NCBI GenBank assembly: GCA_022510485.1
Contig: JAFLTI010000009.1
Location: 1 to 64,000 of the forward strand
DNA from: Lentimicrobiaceae bacterium
GTDB taxonomy: Bacteria; Bacteroidota; Bacteroidia; Bacteroidales; P3
Direction: 5' to 3'
DNA: 64,000 bases
Made by a program: the position numbers and the translations under genes. This document shows positions 19,701-29,000 of this stretch, in pieces (position 1 is the first letter of the stretch; every line of letters begins with the position of its first letter). Below the pieces are notes generated by a model, which saw only the letters and a program-made list of their open reading frames with translations, was not told the DNA's origin and searched no databases.

Positions 19701-22700
19701 AATCGCCGTTTTCTACGGCAGGCCCCCGGTCAAAGCCTACCGGATGCGAACCGGAACTCTGCTGCACCTTAAGCGCCACGATGTAGTGCTTGGAGGGGTC
19801 GATTGCCACAGGTTGCTGTAAGTCGTATTCGAACCATTCGCCAAATTGATCGATATTCACTTTTTCTTCGCGTACCAGAGATTCCACATTTTTTTCTCCA
19901 GCATAAATCTGCAAAACAAAAGTAGCCACCGCATCGGGCCAGAAACGTACCTTGGTGATGGCAGAAGCGGAGGTGATTCCTCTCTTTTCAAAATCCTGCG
20001 GCGTATAACGGTGTCCTACCACATAGGCTTGGTCGGAATTACCGCCAAAGCTACCGTAAATAGAACCTTGGTCTAACTGCAACCATGCCACCGGAACGGG
20101 ATCGGTCCATTCTACGAGCGCATAGTCCGTTTTGTCATAGGCAGTTACCGAAGACGGCATATTGATCATTTCTAAAAGCACGATGGTGTCTGCCACCAAG
20201 TCGCTTGCCTTTACTTCAAAAGGTTCGGCATAGTCGGAATAACCCGAAGCCTGAATCCGTGCGGTGTATGTAAGGTTGCCATATACGTTTTCTATAGAAT
20301 AGCAGCCGTTTTCATCGGTAACCACCGTGTATTTGCTGGGACCGTCTAAGGTAAGTTCCACCAAAGGCAGACCCTTGTGCGGATTGTCGCTGCCTACAAT
20401 CACGCCGCTTACCTTTACCTCCGGCTTAGACTGCATGGTAACATTCAAGCTTGTAGCTGTACCGGCGGCAATGCTTGCCGAAAGGCTTTGGTCTTCGTAA
20501 CCCACCTTGCTAAAGTTTACCGTATTGCTACCGGCAGGCACATAGGGAAATTCGTAATTACCCGACGCATCCGTAGTGCGGCTTCCGTTCAAACCGTTTA
20601 CCGTTACACGCACATCCGCCATAGCATTGCTGCCTGCTTCGGAAACCTTGCCTTGCAGGCTTCCCATACCGCTTATATCAAAGTAGAAAGTGGTATTAGG
20701 TCTAATCGAATAGAAACTTCCCACTAAATTGTTCATTTCGTCATCGTCCATGCTTACTCCCCCATAACCGTAAGTGGAACGATGTACTGCCGATGTACTC
20801 GATTCAGTACACAGAAAATACATTCCCGAATGTCCCAAAGTTCCGTAAGGGTTGCGCCCTTCTATGCAGATTACAAGGTTTCCTCCCCTATAATCGTAGG
20901 CGTGCTGCAAAGGCAGATACCAATCGTAACAGCCGTTTTCGATAGTAACCGTAGAGTCGAACACACAGGTAAGTTCATTTTTGCCGAACCAACCCGCACT
21001 CATATCGTAGCGGTCGCTCTCGCCCATCCAGATACGGAAATGCTGGTCTTCCAAAGGTTTATTGGTTTCAAAACCCACCATAAGCTGATACGAAATAGCC
21101 CGGATAGTTCCTACAAGACCCTGCATACCGGAAATGGGATATACCGTTTGCCCGAAACCTTCGTTGTAAACATACCAAGGTACGCTATAGGACTTTATCT
21201 CACCGTCGCCTATCTGCACTGCCCTGTATCCGTCGCCCTGCATCCTTACCGTTATGCCTTCGCCTATGTTGTTTTTGGCTACCTCATCATCTGCCCAAAC
21301 CACTTCGGCGCGTACCAAAAACACATCGGTATTCTGCGGAGTCCATTCTATGGCAATATCGTTTGTGCGACCCGAAGCCACGGGGCGGGTCTGTTCGGCA
21401 GAGGCGGCAAGTTCATTGCCCGCTTGGTCCAACAAACGCACCTTATAGTTACGGGCAGAGGCAGTACCCTTGTTTTCTACCGTAACCACATAGGTGGTGC
21501 TTTCGCCTTTCTTGGGCGTATGGGATCCCTTGATGGCTGAAACTGCCAAATCGTTGGCGGCTATTTCTTCTACCCACAGGTCATCTATCCAAAGGTAGCC
21601 ATCGTCTGTATGATAGAGAAAGCCTATACAGAAGCTGCCCGTTTCGGGAACGGTAAATTCCGCGCTCCTTTCCGTAAAATCACCCAAACTGCCCTCCACC
21701 ACATTGTCGAGAAGTTGACTCATTGCCTGCGAATTGGCAGTCTTGCCCAAAGAAACGCGCAAGTGTATATCCGAAAAAATAACACCCTTTACCCAATAGC
21801 GCAAACGGTAGTTCTTTCCTTTTTCAAAACGCATAAGCGGAGAAAACAGATAGTCGTTGGCAGGAGGAGGATTGAAAGTATTGTCGTAGCGGTCACTCCT
21901 ACCCAACAGCCAATTGTACCAAGCCGCGCCCGGTTTAAGATTGCCCCGGTAAGTTTCGCGGGTCCATACGCAGCCGTCGTTGTTCAAATCTGCCATTGAC
22001 CACAGGGCGCGGAAAGATTCTTCGTCTTCAAATTCTTCATGGTAAGGCAGGTTCATTGCCGTGCCTGCCTTTATTCCCTCGCTTACCGCCTTTTGTCCCA
22101 AACCTTTGGCATTGCGGGCGGTTACTTCGTAGTAAAAATAACCCAATTCTGCCACAGCATCCGTTTTGGTTTTAGCTTGGAGCGCGGTTTCCAGCACGGT
22201 ATAATTGGGATTCTTAGCCACCAGATAGGTTATGTTCTGCTTATCGTACCAGCCGCCGTTCTGCCCGAACTCGCCCGGTTCATCCCAAGTAAGGGTAACA
22301 TCGTTGCCGTTAACCGCCACTTTCAGGTTGCGCGGTGCGGAGGGCAGGTCTTCGCCCACAAAGGTATTTACCACCGAGGGATAACTGCGACCCGAAGCAT
22401 TGACCGCATATACATGATAGGTAACCTTGCCCGGTTGAGGGTCGGGGTCGGTCCAAATAACTTCCGCGCCCGGAGCCAGCGAAAGATTATAGGCTTGGGC
22501 GGTATTGCCATAGTTCTTGTAAATTTCGATGGCAGAAAGGCTTTCTGTAAGGAAATCCCCCTTTTCGTTTTGGCTCGGGTTTTTCCATTTAAGCTGCATT
22601 CCCGTGCCTTTGTTACCCGGAACCTGTACCAATCCTACAACAGGAGCCGGTACAGCAAACTCTATTTCTACCGTAATGGCAATATTGTCCACATACAGAC

Positions 22701-23244
22701 CTGGCCGACTGTTAGGTGCGGATACTGCCCTTACCGCTAAACAATATTGACCATCGGAAGGAACGGTAAAGGTTTGTGTGCGCCATGTTCCATTAGGCAT
22801 ATCCGACACATGGGTGCTATCCAAGCGCATATTCATGTGCGCCACATCCCGTTCGGTACCCAACCACATCTCTACGTCTTCTTCGTAATAGAGGTTGTTG
22901 GCAAAATACGAAAGCCTATAGACACGGTCTGCTTTCAATGTAAAGAATTTGGAAATGGCGTAATCATCTGCCTTGATATTGCTATATCCGTAAGACAATT
23001 CATAGGAATTACCCGGCGTAGAAGATGCCAAAGTAAAATTCCATGTTCTACCATCCTTATTGTTATCCACAATAAGCCATTCTTCTTTTGCCACATCGGC
23101 AGATAGAAATTCGTCGTAAAATACCGTATCGGTCTTTACGGCAGGCAGTTTCTGCACATTTTCTGCCTGCACGGAGACTGTACCTCCGGCAAAGAACATT
23201 CCCACTAAAGCGAGAATGTTCCAAATCTTTGCAATTCCTTTCAT
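16726..23244 (-). CDS. Giant T9SS-secreted adhesin with cleaved-adhesin/choice-of-anchor J-like domains, carboxypeptidase-regulatory-like repeats and a three-fold long repeat
   Basis: 2172 aa; signal peptide; LPYHEEFEDEESFRALWSMADLNNDGCVW; ADVRVTVNGLNGSRTTDASGNYEFPYVPAG; C-term LVINPNPNKGIFSLNLP...GLYTLVLSDGKRKAAGRFIIIR. Confidence 0.87.
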   Translation of the reverse strand: MKGIAKIWNILALVGMFFAGGTVSVQAENVQKLPAVKTDTVFYDEFLSADVAKEEWLIVDNNKDGRTWNFTLASSTPGNSYELSYGYSNIKADDYAISKFFTLKADRVYRLSYFANNLYYEEDVEMWLGTERDVAHMNMRLDSTHVSDMPNGTWRTQTFTVPSDGQYCLAVRAVSAPNSRPGLYVDNIAITVEIEFAVPAPVVGLVQVPGNKGTGMQLKWKNPSQNEKGDFLTESLSAIEIYKNYGNTAQAYNLSLAPGAEVIWTDPDPQPGKVTYHVYAVNASGRSYPSVVNTFVGEDLPSAPRNLKVAVNGNDVTLTWDEPGEFGQNGGWYDKQNITYLVAKNPNYTVLETALQAKTKTDAVAELGYFYYEVTARNAKGLGQKAVSEGIKAGTAMNLPYHEEFEDEESFRALWSMADLNNDGCVWTRETYRGNLKPGAAWYNWLLGRSDRYDNTFNPPPANDYLFSPLMRFEKGKNYRLRYWVKGVIFSDIHLRVSLGKTANSQAMSQLLDNVVEGSLGDFTERSAEFTVPETGSFCIGFLYHTDDGYLWIDDLWVEEIAANDLAVSAIKGSHTPKKGESTTYVVTVENKGTASARNYKVRLLDQAGNELAASAEQTRPVASGRTNDIAIEWTPQNTDVFLVRAEVVWADDEVAKNNIGEGITVRMQGDGYRAVQIGDGEIKSYSVPWYVYNEGFGQTVYPISGMQGLVGTIRAISYQLMVGFETNKPLEDQHFRIWMGESDRYDMSAGWFGKNELTCVFDSTVTIENGCYDWYLPLQHAYDYRGGNLVICIEGRNPYGTLGHSGMYFLCTESSTSAVHRSTYGYGGVSMDDDEMNNLVGSFYSIRPNTTFYFDISGMGSLQGKVSEAGSNAMADVRVTVNGLNGSRTTDASGNYEFPYVPAGSNTVNFSKVGYEDQSLSASIAAGTATSLNVTMQSKPEVKVSGVIVGSDNPHKGLPLVELTLDGPSKYTVVTDENGCYSIENVYGNLTYTARIQASGYSDYAEPFEVKASDLVADTIVLLEMINMPSSVTAYDKTDYALVEWTDPVPVAWLQLDQGSIYGSFGGNSDQAYVVGHRYTPQDFEKRGITSASAITKVRFWPDAVATFVLQIYAGEKNVESLVREEKVNIDQFGEWFEYDLQQPVAIDPSKHYIVALKVQQSSGSHPVGFDRGPAVENGDLFSSDNGRTWLKVAMVSPSMNYNWLIHTYCSANPNSTPTDPAELLSVRPTTGNLDFLGKYGSSEFSMPALNNAPAVAAQNAVYTLKLCSKAKRKASELKKEAPGKATEDYTYEVYRLLNGEEQDQSVWTKLTENPIADMQLRDLGWHALKDTLWRYAVRSVRVGSYSDYTFSRAVDKGKYVDVRVKVLTNTGEKAYGATVQLKGINNTYTATVNQNDSAYLANIHYGTYDITVRKEGFVTYTEKDIVLDSLHYDLGTITLTEDVRPPLEFNAVDWVDYVDCSWEKPRRQQEVELSKTQSEFNSGYGINAGGDMSVGHRYTPQELQNAGVDGFYINSISFYPAASADFTVKVWKSDNVGNEKEAYSQTVSSADLVMEQWNTIVLDEPVLINAEQSYIIGYNAYMSPGSYPIGSDNGPLVTDGDLLFFNNNWVSFCSYGPAIYNFNWMIRATVSNIRGASKTLSKADGDDFNYTYELYRFTEANIANPASWSKLSGNDFKELGYVDNDWKNQADGNYYYAVFSRSQTGNTSDTVLSAMLPKGKVSVVTVKATTNNGTSAQGATVRLFNAEKTYSAVLGAEGSVEVPAVLKASYTLEIEKPHFEKLTKTVSISDTKTVLEGNELKEKLDKPIVRAFKRSDAEVRVDWYSPVNPGSYPHYITWSTETFFTGIGQQNSGFSASCAHKYTTSDLADNNVVGMYIYKIRFYPASQETQPTRGTYRVQIWEGEDGIAVLSQNVPSSSIKYNEWNEVVLDKPYYIDGTKTVLVGYTANLTQGWGCGIDRGPAVRGRGNMINVDGSWAHITDLSPDLDYNWMIQAYCTDAIEAGVEESKAVKADGEDFVKSYTVYRLREGDMTVPDRWTLLKENTTEKTLQDSHADLPDDWYMYAVKAIYATGESAYAFSDHLGKGVANEELEEAGFESLVINPNPNKGIFSLNLPYNGRVSVYALDGSLVWQADRMEGVSQFDLNLPAGLYTLVLSDGKRKAAGRFIIIR

Positions 23245-23250
23245 AGCTGT

Positions 23251-26007
23251 TTATTGTTTGATTATTTTTTTAGATTCTTTTGTATTTGCGGCTTCTACCA
23301 CCAAGGTGTACACCCCGGCAGAAAAGCGTTTCATATCTATCGTTTCGTTAAGAGAGGGATTGTCAATCCGCAACAAAAGCCGCCCGGCAGGGTCATAAAG
23401 CGAAAGGCTGCTCATTCCTTCGGGCATCCTTACCGAAAGCACATCTTTTACAGGATTGTTGCATACAAGCGATTGCCCTGCTTCAGGCAGTTTTTCGTTT
23501 GCCACTGTGCCTTGGGCAATACGGATATTGTCGATAGCCACACCGTAGCCAAAATGCGAAATACCCTCAAACGCCACAAAATATTCCCCGCTCGGTTCAG
23601 GCAGGCTCAGCACGGTATCGCGCCATTGGGCAACATTACCCTCTATCCACGCCAAAAGCCGCCATTCGGAAAGCGCCGAAGTTCTAACATATACTTTCAA
23701 TTCGTCTTGATCGGTTATCCACACCGGCTGGGCAAAGCTGAAGCGGAGTTCCGGATCACTTATCCTGCTCAAATCCAGCTGGGGCGTTATGAGTTTGGTA
23801 GCAAAGCCCTCGTAACTTTCGGCACGGAAAAAAGCGTTGTATTTTCCTTGCGCGGCTGCTGTAACCGGGGATTCCGGATTATCCATTCCGCTTATAAATT
23901 GCCAGTCGATGCTGTCTTTTACATATTCCTGCGTATAACATTCGGGAATCCGCCCTTCTTCAAAACTTTCGATATAGGGAAATTCTTCTATCCGGTCGCA
24001 AACCACATACAGGCTGCGGTTAAAATATTCATCGCAGAGATAAGGTTCCGATACACGCACGGTAAAATAAAAGAAACCGAATTCTATCGGAGTTCCGCTT
24101 ATAAGTCCGTTTGTATCTAACTGCAAGCCTTCCGGCAAGCGACCTGCACTTATTTCGTAACGATACTCGGCATTGCTGCCTTGCGCCTGTAATTGCAAAC
24201 TATATGACTGCCCTACGTGAGCGTTTTCCGCTTCTTCGGGATAAAGGCTCAGTTTTACGCAAGAGTTGCCTGCCACGCGCACCCTTGCCGTATCAAAACC
24301 TTGGGTGGTGAGATAAACCCATGCCGAGTCGCGGCGTATGCCATGAGGATTATAACGCACATATACCGTGCCGCTTTCGAAACGCTGCGTATGGGTGGAA
24401 AAAACATTGCCGTCGGCAGATACTTCAAAAGGTTCGGTAGTCCAGATACGCACCTCTTCAGAAAGATTTACCACTTTTATGGAAAATGTATCGGCTTGGG
24501 AAGCTTGGTTATAATCGTCTGTGCGGAAAGTTTCCAATACTTTACGGCTTAAGTCGATGCGCGGAGCGGCAGGGTCGATGTAAATGGCGTCTAAGGTTTC
24601 CGCCCCTGTGTTCAGCGGGTCGAGCCAATAATCGAAACGGGTGGAGGAATCGGTGCCGTAGCGGTTCCAATGATACCACAAGCGACCATAATAACCGTAA
24701 CCTGCGGTATTGTTGCAAGAGGTATTTCCGCCCGTGAGCGTGGCGATAAAGCGATGCTCGGTATTGAATACTCCCGAACCCGAAGAGCCTCCCTCCGTTA
24801 CGGAACGCCCGTGTTCGGTAGGCATATATCTTACCCGTATATGCGCGTTTGTATCGCCTTCGCTTTGGTACATAGGCCAATAGTCTATATTCATTTCACC
24901 TAAAAGCGAAATCTTCTTTATATCGCCGGCAGGGTGATGAATGTTGATGGCTATAGAGTCGGAAGGCAGTGCATCGCGCCTGTCCCAACCGCAATAAAGC
25001 ACGCCCCATTCTTCGGGAATCTTGGAGCTTAGCTCCAGCAGCAAACCGTCGGAGCCGCCTTTTTGCGGGCTGGCGGCACGAAAAACGCAACCTACCATTG
25101 TTTTGGGAGCCAAAGGTTCGTCATCGTCGCATCCCGGTGCTTCGTAATCAAAAGTGAACTGCCATTTTGAAAAATCTATGTTGTCTGGCGTACCGCCCGA
25201 AAGACAGTGTTCGGCACTGGCAATAAAGGGTCTTATGTTTTGTGCCGTATTGTTTAGCAAAGTGCCGCTGCACAGATACCAACCGTTGTTGACAAACATC
25301 AGCATCTGCACCACCGATTTTTTGGTTTCTTGCCAATCGGCACCCTCGCTGCAGTTGATATTAATCGTGCACCATTCCGATTCGCCGTATTTGGCACCGC
25401 TCTGTGCCATGCCCGGTCTATGGCGAACGCTTATTTTATTAAAACAATAACCTAAGCCGTCTATTTCAAGACGCAAGGTTTCTAATAATTCAGGTATATC
25501 GGTTTCTGTTTTGCCGGCAGGGGCTACCCATTCCAATACCGCCGCTTCGCCCGGAAGCATTTCGGTACTGAAGGAACCACCCTGCGGATGTGTCTGATGG
25601 GTAAACGCGCCCAATATACGGGTATATTGAGGCGTATACAGATAAAGTTCGCTGCCTTGAGGCAATAAAAAATCGCGATAAGAAACAATAAGGGCAAGCG
25701 CACCCTCCATTTTCAGGTGCAGCCGCCAAACCAATCTTCCGGAAATCATTTCCCATTCGCCACTGTTTTTGGGGCTGTAATTTACAGGAATATGTTCCGC
25801 CACTTTGGGAGCCATACCGAGGCTTTCCGCCTCCTGTTCGGCAAGCTGCAATGCCTGTATGTTTACAGTATGCCGTACTTCTACCGCTTCGGGTATGGAT
25901 AATGCCTTATGATGCCTGTAAGAAAGAGGAATACCTTTGGCGGCAGGCTGGGCAAAGAGCGGAAACGCCAAGCATAGCGACAATAAACCCGTCAAAAATG
26001 TTTTCAT
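23251..26007 (-). CDS. T9SS-secreted S1-type serine endopeptidase (lysyl-endopeptidase-like) with Ig-like and jelly-roll domains
   Basis: CSGTLLNN, SAEHCLSGG (His), GGSDGLLLELS (Asp), CGWDRR, INIHHPAGDIKKIS, EGGSSGSGVFN (Ser); C-terminal GVYTLVVEAANTKESKKIIKQ. Confidence 0.87.
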   Translation of the reverse strand: MKTFLTGLLSLCLAFPLFAQPAAKGIPLSYRHHKALSIPEAVEVRHTVNIQALQLAEQEAESLGMAPKVAEHIPVNYSPKNSGEWEMISGRLVWRLHLKMEGALALIVSYRDFLLPQGSELYLYTPQYTRILGAFTHQTHPQGGSFSTEMLPGEAAVLEWVAPAGKTETDIPELLETLRLEIDGLGYCFNKISVRHRPGMAQSGAKYGESEWCTININCSEGADWQETKKSVVQMLMFVNNGWYLCSGTLLNNTAQNIRPFIASAEHCLSGGTPDNIDFSKWQFTFDYEAPGCDDDEPLAPKTMVGCVFRAASPQKGGSDGLLLELSSKIPEEWGVLYCGWDRRDALPSDSIAINIHHPAGDIKKISLLGEMNIDYWPMYQSEGDTNAHIRVRYMPTEHGRSVTEGGSSGSGVFNTEHRFIATLTGGNTSCNNTAGYGYYGRLWYHWNRYGTDSSTRFDYWLDPLNTGAETLDAIYIDPAAPRIDLSRKVLETFRTDDYNQASQADTFSIKVVNLSEEVRIWTTEPFEVSADGNVFSTHTQRFESGTVYVRYNPHGIRRDSAWVYLTTQGFDTARVRVAGNSCVKLSLYPEEAENAHVGQSYSLQLQAQGSNAEYRYEISAGRLPEGLQLDTNGLISGTPIEFGFFYFTVRVSEPYLCDEYFNRSLYVVCDRIEEFPYIESFEEGRIPECYTQEYVKDSIDWQFISGMDNPESPVTAAAQGKYNAFFRAESYEGFATKLITPQLDLSRISDPELRFSFAQPVWITDQDELKVYVRTSALSEWRLLAWIEGNVAQWRDTVLSLPEPSGEYFVAFEGISHFGYGVAIDNIRIAQGTVANEKLPEAGQSLVCNNPVKDVLSVRMPEGMSSLSLYDPAGRLLLRIDNPSLNETIDMKRFSAGVYTLVVEAANTKESKKIIKQ

Positions 26008-26026
26008 GATTCCTTTTGTTTGGTTA

Positions 26027-26059
26027 AAAGGCGGCGGAAAATTCTTTTCCGCCGCCTTT
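26027..26059 (-). terminator. Hairpin after the 1531-aa adhesin gene
   Basis: AAAGGCGGCGGAAAA-TTC-TTTTCCGCCGCCTTT perfect 15-bp stem. Confidence 0.8.
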
Positions 26060-26072
26060 GCCGTAAATCAAA

Positions 26073-29000
26073 TTAGTTGGAGCTTTTTACAACACGCTGC
26101 AACAGATGTTGTCCGTCTACGGTTTCCACCGATACGATATACATACCGTTGGGCAAGTTCAGATTAAACGAGAACGAAGTGGCTCCGCCAACATTTCTTT
26201 GCAGTACCACTTTACCTTGCAAGTCAACCATACGGATGGTCTTAACCGGCATGGTGGATTTTACGCACAGCTCGGAAACAAACGGATTGGGCTGAACGCT
26301 CAACACACAGGCTTCCATACCTTGGTTGGCTGTTTCTACCTTGAATGTGGCAGCTAACGAATGGTTGGCGGCAACGGCTTGGAATGTATAAGTTTCTACC
26401 GCACCTACCGAAACACCGTCTACCTTAACATCGTCAATAACATAGCCTTCGTTGGCGGCAATGCTTACTTCGAGGTCTTCGCCTTCTTTAACGTTAAGCG
26501 TGCCGGAAGGACTTACGCTACCGCCTTCACCCGCACTGAGCGTAATGGCAAAGGTTTTTTCGGCAAAGCGGGCTTCGATAGAAACATTGCTTTCGCAAGT
26601 AAAGCTATACGGATTTTGGTCGGTAAGCAATTCGGCATCTTTATACCAACCTGTAAAGTAGTAGCCCGTGTTCGCTACCGCCGTAAGGCTCACTTCTTCT
26701 CCTGCAATAAAGGAACCGGCACCCTGCACCGTTCCTGCCTCAGCGGGATTAACGGTAGCGGTTACGGTATAGCCTTGCGGATCGTAAACATATACGCTGT
26801 CTAACAACAGGCGGTATTGGTCGGTGCAGTCGAAATGACGGAAAGCCACATAAATCACTTCGTTGCGGTAACCGTTCAATTCAAGCACGATATGCTGCAA
26901 TTCATCGTTTTCGAGCGTTTGCGTATGAACAGGAACAAATAAAGCGCTGTCCATATTCGAGCGGGTAGAAACCAGCACTTGGAACTTTTCGGCAAAGTAT
27001 TCAACATCTCCTGCCTGTACATAGAACGAAAGATATGCCTTGGAATACTTGATGAACAAACCGGGAGTAACCAACCAGTTGTCGGGATTCACTGCCCCTA
27101 ATTCATCATCCATAGAAGCGGAATTGGCGCAAGCCTTGCCAAAAGGCGCCTTGATGTCGCTTCCGGTGGTATCGCGGAACCAAGCCTGACGAACATCATC
27201 CGAATAGGTAAAGTTCTGCCAATCCCTGTTCCAGTTTTCGGTTTCAAAATCCGCTACAAAAGGCAGCTCGTAAGCTTTCTTGGCATATACGTTCTTTTCT
27301 ACGCGGTCGTTAAACGAGTTGATGTCGCCCGTAGCTTCCACTTGGGCATAGATGCTGAAATTTTCACGATAGCCTATCGCCACCTTGGCGGCAATTTCCA
27401 CTACCGTATCTTGGTCGGGAGCAAGACTGCCTGTCCATACAAGGCTGCCAATTTCTTCTCCGTCTATTCCGTAACGGATAGTGGCGGAAGTGAGTTCTTC
27501 GGAACCCGAATTGAGCAGCACCGCACGCAAAGGCATCTTAATGGAGTCATAACCCCATACGGTATCGGCAGGCACACTCAAAGCCGTCAGTTCGGCATCT
27601 GCATCAAGCGCAGGACGTATTACCAAGTTGTCGAAACGCATAAATTCATACGAGGAATATCCGGATGCGTTAAGATGCGGCACTGGGCGCAATATCAGGA
27701 AACCGTTCTGCATTTGCGGTAGTGCTACCGTAAAGGTATAGTGATTCCAACCCTCAACAGCCCCTTCGGGATAGCCGGTAAACAAACGGTTTACACTGTC
27801 GATAAACACTGCGTTTTCCCAATCCGGCAAGGCGGAAAAGCCCAATTCGATACGGTCGGGGCGGTCTGCACTCTTTTGCTCGCGATAAATATCCAGACTT
27901 ACTTCGTATTTTTCGTAACGCAAGTCTAAATAAGGAGAAATCGCCCAGTTTTCGCCCGTATAGAACGACGCCTGCAAATAGTTGTCGCCTGCGGCGGGTT
28001 CCACCGGATTATAACTCGGTTTGGATGCCCAAGCCGTACTGCTGCCGGTAAACATCCAAAACGGATGGCTTATATCTTCAAAACCATCTTCAAAACGCCA
28101 AAGTTCGGACTGGTAAATAATCGAATTAAAGGTAAAGGCATTGTCAAAAGCCGAAGCGTCGGAGGGCAGTTCGGCAACAAATTCCATATCGGGAGTCGCT
28201 TTTTCGATGCTTACTTCAAAAGCAAGCGTATCGTACTCGCCCGCCGGCAGGTTTTTGCTCTGTGCCACACCTACCTGTTCACCGTCGGCATAAAGGCTAA
28301 CTTCTTTAACTGCCGCTTGCGTACCGTCGTTATACACCACAGCTTTTACCGTAAAGGGCTTGCCTGCCACTGCCACTTGGGTGGGATCTACAAAAGCATT
28401 GACCAAAGCGAACTGGTCGGCACGGCTTGCCAGCATAGGTCCAAAAACTTCGTCTAAGTCTAAAGAGCCCTGCAACGACATAATCGCTACATAGCGGTTG
28501 CCGAAAAAGTCATCGTCTTTGTCGTTAAAGAAGAACTTCTGCAAGGTATAGATATGGGCGGCGTTGTATCCTCCGGTAATGGAGGCCTTACCTAAAGTAT
28601 CCCATTCTTTGGCATCTACCGATGTTAAAACGGCAAACTCCGCCGTAGCCGCCTGTGTTGCTATATAAAAACAGAGGGAATCGGTTTTTGTAATTTGCAG
28701 AAGCGGAGTAATTAACTTATAACCAGCATTATAAGTGTTTACATAAGCATTTCCCTTGTAGGCATTGGTATTATTGGCAAAATTACTTACACTCCAACCG
28801 TATCCATAAGCTGTTCTGTCGCAAGACCAGTATTGGGGCGGGAACGTACTGTAATCTACTTCTTCAAAGCCTTCTATAAAGTAGCCGGCAGGATAGGTCT
28901 GCAAAGAGAAACCGGAGGCATTGTTGATATTGTTGTCATCTTCCGGCACGCAAACTTCAAAATTGAAGAGCCCTGCTTCGGGTATTTCATATTCAAATAT

